The notes under the pieces are model-generated. The model ran no database searches. It was given only the letters and a program-made list of their open reading frames with translations, and had not been told where the DNA came from. A program made the translations under genes and the position numbers. Shown piece by piece: positions 42,625 through 48,856 of a DNA stretch of 48,856 nt (position 1 is its first letter; every line of letters begins with the position of its first letter). Source of the stretch: Sedimentisphaerales bacterium (lineage in GTDB: Bacteria; Planctomycetota; Phycisphaerae; Sedimentisphaerales; Anaerobacaceae); assembly GCA_030603595.1 (NCBI GenBank), contig JAUVXL010000003.1, positions 1-48,856 of the forward strand, in the 5' to 3' direction.

Positions 42625-42673
42625 AGGACAGGCCCTTAGCGCGTCTTTGTGTCTGCTAAAGAGGGTCTGTCCT
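42625..42673. other. Long stem-loop upstream of the surface-glycan genes
   Basis: AGGACAGGCCC (from 42625) pairs with GGGTCTGTCCT (ending 42673) with one G-T wobble, and the inner TTAGC/GCTAA extends the stem. No T-run follows on either side, so a terminator is uncertain; it may be a leader structure of the cytidylyltransferase gene or another palindromic repeat. Confidence 0.45.
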
Positions 42674-42767
42674 GCAAAGGGCGTTTATGTTGGCTCGTTA
42701 GAAAAGTCTCGAGCCGTTTAGACGCAGGACATTTTGAAAGTTGGTGTGGCTGCAAAGGAAGACGTTC

Positions 42768-43448
42768 ATGAAGCCTCGTATTGTCGCCTTGGTTCCGATG
42801 CGTCATCACAGTGAGCGAGTGCCGGGTAAGAACTATCGTTCTTTCGCCGGGCGGATGCTTTATGAGCATATTGTTGAGAGCCTGCTGGGCTGTGCGCTGA
42901 TCGACGAGGTGGCTATCGATACGGACAGCCCTGTAATCATGGAAGATGCGGCGCAGAATTTTCCTGATGTTAGGATTCTCGAAAGGCCCGAACATTTAAG
43001 GGCGGGCATGACATCCATGAATGACGTGCTGCTGCATGATGCTGCAAAGATCGAATCGGACTACTACGTCCAGACGCACAGCACGAATCCTCTGCTGACT
43101 ACGGAGACTATCTCTCGGGCTATCGAAACATTCTTGGATTGTTGTGCGGATTACGATTCGCTTTTCTCGGTGACCCGGGTTCAGAGCCGTTTGTGGAATT
43201 CCCAAGGCAAGGCGATCAATCACGACCCCGCCGTTCTTTTGCGAACTCAGGATTTGCCTGCAATTTACGAGGAGAACTCGTGTCTCTACATTTTCGACAG
43301 GCACACTCTGGAGGCTCGCGGCAACCGTATTGGCCAGAGGCCTTTGATGTTTGAGATGAGCGGCGAGGAGGCCTGGGATATCGACGAGGAGTTGGATTTT
43401 CGCGTTGCCCGGTTCCTGTATGCCGAACGTGCAGAGATGAGGCGATAA
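42768..43448 (+). CDS. CMP-sugar cytidylyltransferase (NeuA-like)
   Basis: 226 residues from the ATG at 42768, with AAGGAAG six bases before it. RIVALVPMRHHSERVPGKNYRSFAGRMLYEHIVESLL is the CTP-binding N-terminus of the NeuA/KdsB-type family. DEVAIDTDSPVIMEDA and QTHSTNPLLTTETISRAIETF follow, and the acid pair in EAWDIDEELDFRVA fits the metal-binding site near the C-terminus. It activates a nonulosonic or related keto sugar as CMP-sugar for a surface glycan. KdsB itself is less likely, given the NeuA-like ending. It opens the locus 42.8-48.9 kb. Confidence 0.88.
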   Translation: MKPRIVALVPMRHHSERVPGKNYRSFAGRMLYEHIVESLLGCALIDEVAIDTDSPVIMEDAAQNFPDVRILERPEHLRAGMTSMNDVLLHDAAKIESDYYVQTHSTNPLLTTETISRAIETFLDCCADYDSLFSVTRVQSRLWNSQGKAINHDPAVLLRTQDLPAIYEENSCLYIFDRHTLEARGNRIGQRPLMFEMSGEEAWDIDEELDFRVARFLYAERAEMRR

Positions 43449-43453
43449 CTGCT

Positions 43454-44431
43454 ATGAGATTTAGAGTGCTTGTGACGGCCCCTTACATGCAAATGGCGAT
43501 AGATCGCTTTCGGTCGTCGCTTGAAGCCGAGAATATCGAGTTGATAGTTGCTCCGCAGCAAGAGCGATTCGAGGAAGATCAATTACTTGAAATCGCCACC
43601 GATGTCGATGGAGTCATTTGCGGAGATGATCGGTTTACCAGGCGCGTTCTGGAGGCCTCGCCCAGGTTGAAAGTGCTGTCGAAGTGGGGAACGGGGATTG
43701 ATTCTATCGACCAGGATGCGTGCAGGGAGCTGGGAGTTGCGGTGTGCAATACGCCGAATGCTTTTAGCAAGCCTGTGGCCGATACCGTTTTGGGATATAT
43801 GCTAAATTTCGCCCGGAGGCTGTCGTGGATGGATTGAGCTATGCGGCGGGGGCTTTGGGAAAAGGCGCCGAGCGTTGCTTTGTGTGAATGTACGCTTGGC
43901 GTAATCGGAGTAGGCAACGTAGGCAAGGAAATAGTGCGCAGGGCAATCGCGTTTGGTATGCAGGTATTGGGCAATGACCCGGTGGAGATGCCGGCGGATT
44001 TCCTGGGCCAGACCGGTATCGAGATGACGTCGAAAGAGGATGTGCTGACGCGGGCGGATTTTGTGAGCTTGAATTGCACTTTGAATTCGACGAGTTTTCA
44101 CCTGATAAGCGAGCCGGAGATAGCACTGATGAAAAAGTGGGCGGTCTTGATCAATACTTCGCGCGGGCCTGTTATCGACGAGCCGGCTTTGATCAGGGCG
44201 TTGGAGAATGAGCAGATCGCCGGTGCGGCCTTTGATGTTTATGAAAACGAACCATTGCCCAGCGACAGTCCGTTGCTCGGCATGGATAATGTGATGCTGG
44301 GATCTCACAATGCCAACAGCAGCGCTGAAGCGTGGGAAAAAGTGCATCAGAATACGATCCGAAACCTATTGGAGGTGTTGAAGGGAGGTCAAGAATGCAC
44401 GAGAATGCAGACAATAAGCCAACAGCGTTAA
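43454..44431 (+). pseudogene. D-isomer 2-hydroxyacid dehydrogenase interrupted by an in-frame TGA
   Basis: Codons 1-127 (to WMD) and those from 43838 onward (AMRRGLWEKAPSVALCECTLGVIGVGNVGKEIVRRA) lie in the same frame and belong to one protein of the phosphoglycerate-dehydrogenase family. They are split only by TGA at 43835-43837. Relatives usually carry an Arg or similar residue here, so a CGA to TGA change would explain it. The second part keeps the NAD motif, the NTSRGPVIDE catalytic segment and a histidine in GSHNANSS. It ends 37 bp inside the next gene. This could be a recent nonsense mutation, a sequencing error or read-through. No selenocysteine-type position is known here. Confidence 0.82.
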
Positions 44432-45156
44432 TAACAGGAGCCTTCGGCGGGATAGGAAAATCGATATGCGAAGCCTTTTTCGAGGCCGGGTATCGCGTTA
44501 TCGGTGTTGACCGCAAGGATGCAGGGGAACTGCCATACGAGGTATTGCGTTTTGATATCAGTCGTCTCGGCTGGGATGACGCGGCTCGTCAGTCGTTTTA
44601 TGCGCGTGTCGAAGAGCTTTGCCAAGGGCGGCTGGATGCGCTGGTTAATAATGCGGCTATTCAGATTGTCAAGCCGATCGAGGGTATTACCCTTTCGGAC
44701 TGGACCGAGACACTGGATACGAATCTATTGGCCCCTTTCTGGCTGATTCAGCGATTCTTGCCTTTGCTCCGGGTGGCCAAGGGTTGTGCCGTCAATATCG
44801 CCAGTATCCACGCCATCGTCACGAAGTCGGACTTTACAGTATATGCTACGAGCAAGGGGGCTCTGGTTTCATTGACGCGGGCGCTGGCAATTGAATTGGC
44901 CCCGGATGTGCGAGTTAACGCCATAATCCCGGCGGCGACCGATACGCCGATGCTTCGAGCGGGATTTGGCGACAACCTTGACGGCCTCCAGCAGTTGGGG
45001 GAGTATCACCCGTTGCGGCGCATTGCCCGTCCTGAAGAGGTGGCCAAAGTTGCGTTATTCCTTGCCGATCCGCAAAACAGTTTTATGACGGGCACGGCCG
45101 TAAATGTGGACGGCGGCATCGGCGCGTGCCTGCACGATCCGGTGGTGACGCGATAG
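44395..45156 (+). CDS. Short-chain dehydrogenase/reductase (SDR)
   Basis: 253 residues from the ATG at 44395, seven bases after GGGAGG; the frame is open further 5' only within the upstream gene, which it overlaps by 37 bp. The NAD(P) site is TGAFGGIG, then NNAAI, the catalytic Ser in NIASIHA and YATSK (Tyr and Lys), with the C-terminal AIIPAATDTPML and FLADPQNSFMTGTAVNVDGGIG. It is a classical SDR. Next to a cytidylyltransferase and a 2-hydroxyacid dehydrogenase it probably shapes a nucleotide-sugar precursor; in Campylobacter PtmA, an SDR, is linked to CMP-legionaminate genes. Confidence 0.92.
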   Translation: MHENADNKPTALITGAFGGIGKSICEAFFEAGYRVIGVDRKDAGELPYEVLRFDISRLGWDDAARQSFYARVEELCQGRLDALVNNAAIQIVKPIEGITLSDWTETLDTNLLAPFWLIQRFLPLLRVAKGCAVNIASIHAIVTKSDFTVYATSKGALVSLTRALAIELAPDVRVNAIIPAATDTPMLRAGFGDNLDGLQQLGEYHPLRRIARPEEVAKVALFLADPQNSFMTGTAVNVDGGIGACLHDPVVTR

Positions 45157-45198
45157 TAGCCAAGTTAAGAGAAGAGTACATCAGGGCTGGACTACAAC

Positions 45199-47565
45199 AT
45201 GAAGCATTTCAAGGACAAGCTGATACTTTCGGAGGAAGATACGAACGGATCAGTCGAAGGTTGTAGAGAAGAATACACAATACATATAGACGAAATTGGC
45301 AAGGATGAGGAAATAGCGGCTCGAAACCGCCTGGCTGCGGTTTCCAGCGATCTTTATGCTCATGACGTTATAAGCACGGTTCAGTTTGACCGATACAAAC
45401 GTATTCATTCTCAACTGGATCAAATTGCCAAGACTACCCCTTCTTTTCTTGAGGTTCTGGATTTTGAAAGATTTAGGATGCACCTGGATCCGGAAGACAG
45501 AGGCAGCCTGTACACATTGGCCTCTTATGGCGCCGGGAGCCTCGAACCGTTTGAGCTTTCCATTTTCTGTGAGATGGTGCGGAGAAATCCCGGAAATGTG
45601 TTTATTGACTTAGGCGCTAATTATGGACTCTATACTTTACACGCCGGTGATTTAGCGCGTGAGAATCTCATCGCAAAAGTGGTTGCTGTCGAGCCTGACC
45701 AGCGAGTATTCAAGAAACTATCAGAATCTGTAAGGTACAACGGATTTGAGAATGCCGTAGTATTGTTGAACAAGGCAATTTCCGACCGGGATGACGAGCA
45801 AATAACTTTGTTCGTTAATAAGGGCGGTTCTCCGGATAACAGGACATTTGTGGACGGAGGCATCAATTTCAGCAGCCGGTATCCGGTCAAGACAATTTGC
45901 GTGGACACCATTGTTTCCGAGCTTTGCAGCACGGGTTTAGAACATAACGGTGTTATCATCAAAATGGACATCCAGGGAAATGAGCCTCGCGCTTTCAAGG
46001 GGATGAAAAAGACGTTATCTGAGTATTCGTCTCTTGCCCTTCTGTTTGAATTTGATCCTATATTTATGGAGCAGGAAGGCTTTGATGCTTTCGCGTTTGC
46101 GCATGAAGTTTTCGGGGCTGGTTTTAGTGATATCATCCACGTCGATGAAACTGCACAATTGCTGCAACCTTTAGCAAGTGTCGATGAGTTGATATGGGAC
46201 ATTAGACATTATTGCAGCCCGCATAGGCCCAAAGGCGCAAAAAAATATCTGAATCTTCTCTGCTATCGAAATATGAATGGGCCCTCCTCAGTTAATCGGA
46301 ACATGATGTCGACAAAAGTAGAATCAGGGGTTAGCCGAGTTGCAGCCGGAGATTTGAGGCCGGATAGAGATTTGGCCTTGCCGGTGTCAAAGGACCTTGA
46401 GAGTCCCAAGGTCTCGGTTGTTACTGCTGTTGAGCCGATTGTTGATGTTAAGCTTGGCGTTTCCGGCGTGTGTCGAGAAGAAGCCGCTCGTCAAGCACAA
46501 GAACTCTGCAATTATGCCGGTGTCTTATCTGAAAGAAAAGAACCCGCTGCGGCATTGGCCTTTTTAGACCAGATTGCTATCGAATATTCAGCGGTACTGG
46601 GGGATCTTCCCGATTTGCAGTTCTCAAGGGCTGTCTGCCTGAAGGCTCTCAAGAGATACGACGAAGCTGAAGGGGCGGTAACGGCCGAGCTTGCTGTTAG
46701 CGAGCAACGTTCCAGTTGTTATGAATTGCTGGGCAATATCCAGCGGCAGAGGCAAAACGAAGGATTTGTTTGCGATACGCCCACGGCTGCACGGCCTGAA
46801 AAAACACCGAAATTGTGTAAATTATGCGGTGCAGAGTCTGTCTATTTTGAGAAGGCGTTCAACAAGGACTGGTATGCATGTCGCAATTGCAGCCTTATCA
46901 GCTATGATGTGGACGAAAGCCGGGCGAAACTGCTGGATAACGGCTCGCCTGAAGGATCCAAGTCCCCAACGTACAGCAATGTTCACCGCAGAGAGGAATT
47001 CTTCTGCAGGCTCTTTTTAGAGCAGTTGAAATTGACCGATATTCTTCTTTACGGAATAGGCTGGAGCCCTGTTTATAAGAACCTCCGAGACAGCGGATAC
47101 AACGTTGTCGGATGCGACTTATGGAAGCCGTTGATCGAGCAGCGTAACGAAGATTTCGGCCCGGGCGCGTTCTATCACAGAGACGAACTTCCGGACGTGA
47201 AATTTGACGTTATTTCGGCTTTCGAGGTTTTCGAGCACTTCGTGCGTCCCTTTGACGAAGTGAATCTGTTGGTGAATCATCTGAAAGACGACGGCATTAT
47301 CGTTGGCTGCACGGATTTCTGGCACGGCGGAAGCTTGAAGATACATCCGAATCCAGACCAGTCGTACTGGGCGCATAAAAGCCATGCCACTGTGTGGACT
47401 TGGAAGAGTATGAATACTCTGGCGCAGCGATTCGGGCTGAGAACTTATTATTGCAAAACAGATACACGTAACGCGGCTGCAAAGGTCTTCTTCGTAATGT
47501 GCAAAGGAGATTCATTTGACGGCTACGTGAGGAACTTACCTAAGATATTTCATAATGTGTGGTAA
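45199..47565 (+). CDS. Bifunctional methyltransferase: FkbM domain, TPR-like linker, zinc ribbon and second methyltransferase
   Basis: 788 residues. The first ~90 residues are a poorly conserved helical head. An FkbM-family methyltransferase lies at ~130-330 (VFIDLGANYGLYTLHAG, VVAVEPDQRVFKKLSESVRYNGF, IIKMDIQGNEPRAFKGM). Residues ~430-525 look like TPR units (LCNYAGVLSERKEPAAALAFLDQI, VCLKALKRYDEAEGAVTAEL). A zinc ribbon has Cys540, 543, 561 and 564 (CKLC...CRNC). Then comes a class I methyltransferase (LYGIGWSPVYKNLRDSGYNVVGCDLW, VISAFEVFEHF) with a degenerate first SAM motif. Such zinc-ribbon methyltransferases methylate sugars. The fusion should act on a surface glycan. The ribosome binding site is weak. 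Confidence 0.87.
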   Translation: MKHFKDKLILSEEDTNGSVEGCREEYTIHIDEIGKDEEIAARNRLAAVSSDLYAHDVISTVQFDRYKRIHSQLDQIAKTTPSFLEVLDFERFRMHLDPEDRGSLYTLASYGAGSLEPFELSIFCEMVRRNPGNVFIDLGANYGLYTLHAGDLARENLIAKVVAVEPDQRVFKKLSESVRYNGFENAVVLLNKAISDRDDEQITLFVNKGGSPDNRTFVDGGINFSSRYPVKTICVDTIVSELCSTGLEHNGVIIKMDIQGNEPRAFKGMKKTLSEYSSLALLFEFDPIFMEQEGFDAFAFAHEVFGAGFSDIIHVDETAQLLQPLASVDELIWDIRHYCSPHRPKGAKKYLNLLCYRNMNGPSSVNRNMMSTKVESGVSRVAAGDLRPDRDLALPVSKDLESPKVSVVTAVEPIVDVKLGVSGVCREEAARQAQELCNYAGVLSERKEPAAALAFLDQIAIEYSAVLGDLPDLQFSRAVCLKALKRYDEAEGAVTAELAVSEQRSSCYELLGNIQRQRQNEGFVCDTPTAARPEKTPKLCKLCGAESVYFEKAFNKDWYACRNCSLISYDVDESRAKLLDNGSPEGSKSPTYSNVHRREEFFCRLFLEQLKLTDILLYGIGWSPVYKNLRDSGYNVVGCDLWKPLIEQRNEDFGPGAFYHRDELPDVKFDVISAFEVFEHFVRPFDEVNLLVNHLKDDGIIVGCTDFWHGGSLKIHPNPDQSYWAHKSHATVWTWKSMNTLAQRFGLRTYYCKTDTRNAAAKVFFVMCKGDSFDGYVRNLPKIFHNVW

Positions 47566-47694
47566 GCCAACATTATGGAAAGAGTACCGAAAGTCCGCCA
47601 TTCAAAACATGAAGTCATCTGGAATATTCGAATAGCGGCTATCAGGTTTTAATAATTTGCCTGAGTTCATGCATAAAGGTTATGAGGTCACAGC

Positions 47695-48856
47695 ATGGCA
47701 GAATCAAGATGTACAAACAGAAGTCTGAGAGAGTTTGCAAACAGATATGCCGGTCGGCGTGCTTTCATAATCGGCAACGGGCCCAGCCTGAACAAAACCG
47801 ACCTGACCAGGCTCAAAGATGAAATTACCTTCGGCGTCAACAGCATCTTCTATAACTTCGACAAAATGGGGTTCAAGCCGACGTTCTACGTAGTTGAAGA
47901 CAAGCTCGTTGCCGAGGATCGCGCCGAGGAAATCAAGGCCCTCACCGGGACGAAAAAAATCTTCGGAACCGAGCTTCAATACTGTCTGGGAGGCTCGCTG
48001 GAGACAATATGGGCGAACGTAATCTACGATTTTCGAAATTATCCCGGCTTTCCGAATTTCTCGAAGGATGCGGTCCAGTGTCTCTGGGTCGGCGGGACGG
48101 TTAGCTATCTGTGCATGCAGCTTGCTTACTACATGGGCTTCTCGGAAGTGTATCTCGTGGGATTCGATCACAGCTACGCTATTCCCGAAGACGCGGCAAT
48201 CCAGGGCACTGTTATAACATCGACTTCGGATGACCCCAACCATTTCCATCCCGATTATTTCGGCAAGGGCAAACGCTGGCACGACCCGCGCACAGACCGC
48301 ATGGAATTGGCCTACAAACGCGCCAGAAGGGAATTCGAGGAGAACGGACGAATAATGGCCAATGCAACTGTTGGCGGTAAATTGGAGGTATTCCCGCGCA
48401 TCGATTACGGATGTCTCTTTGGCGTGCACAAGAATATAGCTGCGAATTCCTGTAAAAGTTGCCCTGCAGTTCGAGAGACGACCTTTGGTGAAAGCGCGAA
48501 CGGCGATAACGTAAGAATATCCGTTGTGGTGTGCACGCATCGCAATCCTGCTCTCCTTGCCCGGACTCTCGATAGTTTAGTTGTGCAGAGCCTTGCCAAA
48601 GAGTTGTATGAAGTAATTGTGGTTGACAATAATTCGCAGGATAGCACTCGAGATATTGTTGAATCTTATCCATCGGTCAAGTACGTTTTTGAGACGAATG
48701 TGGGGCTTTCTTGTGCCCGCAATGCCGGTATAGAGAATGCCCGGGGGGATATCATAGCGTTTATCGACGACGATGCAGAAGCGTCAGTCCGTTGGTTGCA
48801 GGAATTGCTGAAGGTTTATGACACCGTTGGCGATGCCTGGTCGGTTGGCGGGAAGG
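47695..48856 (+). CDS. MptE/Maf-like (DUF115) domain fused to GT2 glycosyltransferase (3' end cut by window)
   Basis: About 387 residues are visible from the ATG at 47695, preceded by GAGGT; the frame runs off the window. Residues ~1-260 resemble the MptE-like/Maf domain (DUF115): RRAFIIGNGPSLNKTDLTRLKDEITFGVNSIF, then FYVVEDKLVAEDR, SYLCMQLAYYMGFSEVYLVGFDHSY and a DPNHFHPDYFG segment. From ~285 a family 2 glycosyltransferase begins (ISVVVCTHRNPALLARTLDSLVVQ, VIVVDNNSQDST, NVGLSCARNAGIENARGDIIAFIDDDAE), including the DDD nucleotide-sugar metal site. Maf proteins add nonulosonic acids to flagellins; this pairing and the upstream cytidylyltransferase suggest protein or surface glycosylation. 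Confidence 0.88.
   Translation, partial: MAESRCTNRSLREFANRYAGRRAFIIGNGPSLNKTDLTRLKDEITFGVNSIFYNFDKMGFKPTFYVVEDKLVAEDRAEEIKALTGTKKIFGTELQYCLGGSLETIWANVIYDFRNYPGFPNFSKDAVQCLWVGGTVSYLCMQLAYYMGFSEVYLVGFDHSYAIPEDAAIQGTVITSTSDDPNHFHPDYFGKGKRWHDPRTDRMELAYKRARREFEENGRIMANATVGGKLEVFPRIDYGCLFGVHKNIAANSCKSCPAVRETTFGESANGDNVRISVVVCTHRNPALLARTLDSLVVQSLAKELYEVIVVDNNSQDSTRDIVESYPSVKYVFETNVGLSCARNAGIENARGDIIAFIDDDAEASVRWLQELLKVYDTVGDAWSVGGK

Noticed and set aside
43835-43837. Selenocysteine or alternative TGA code
   Set aside because: The position is not a Cys/Sec site in this family, no SECIS-like hairpin is evident, and many other genes here end at TGA with no internal TGA.

Overview
The window looks like chromosomal DNA of a heterotrophic, polysaccharide-degrading bacterium of the Planctomycetota, probably Phycisphaerae-like. 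I infer this from gene content, not from a marker-gene tree. The signs are many secreted or Tat-exported proteins of families that planctomycetes amplify (DUF1080, Gfo/Idh/MocA with Tat signals, formylglycine sulfatase, PQQ-like propellers, a LamG protein with dockerin-like tails, a propeller/multi-haem protein) and an ECF sigma factor overlapping a FecR-type gene. Base composition is moderately GC-rich with scattered AT-rich islands.

Layout. 0-3.2 kb: 3' end of a secreted LamG protein with a strong terminator, then a transglutaminase-like lipoprotein on the minus strand. 3.4-9.0 kb: peptidoglycan precursor genes murE, murF and mraY, interrupted between murE and murF by two minus-strand toxin-antitoxin modules (higBA and hicBA), with a fossil piece of a second higB in front of hicB. 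9.0-12.1 kb: small membrane protein, groL/groS and a degenerate receiver protein, all on the minus strand. 12.4-14.7 kb: TMTC-like membrane glycosyltransferase with a TPR tail. 14.9-27.3 kb: secreted catabolic genes (tri-haem propeller protein, GH-like protein, GH5-like enzyme, DUF1080, GH172/DUF2961, GH57, Tat-exported barrel protein). 27.6-29.8 kb: hotdog thioesterase, then an ankyrin remnant running into an aldo/keto reductase. 29.85-41.4 kb: ECF sigma/FecR, then Gfo/Idh/MocA oxidoreductase, triple DUF1080, sulfatase, two PQQ-like propellers and another DUF1080, all on the plus strand; this reads as a regulated glycan or sugar-acid utilisation cluster. 41.4-42.5 kb: a mosaic of broken gene pieces. 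42.8-48.9 kb: a surface-glycan locus (CMP-sugar cytidylyltransferase, a D-2-hydroxyacid dehydrogenase broken by an in-frame TGA, SDR, a two-methyltransferase fusion, and an MptE/Maf-like plus GT2 fusion cut by the window end).

The most notable signal outside the gene list is a set of short palindromic or tandem elements, several of them inside reading frames. An 81-bp in-frame insertion in murF is bounded by an 8-bp direct repeat; a 102-bp palindromic element lies in frame at the 5' end of the GH172 gene; two four-copy heptamer arrays lie inside murE; and three further interspersed elements lie between genes. Together with the gene mosaics at 28.4 and 41.4-42.5 kb they suggest a genome tolerant of small insertions and deletion-fusion events. 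I found no tRNA, rRNA, CRISPR array or complete insertion sequence, and I did not find a convincing new defence system.
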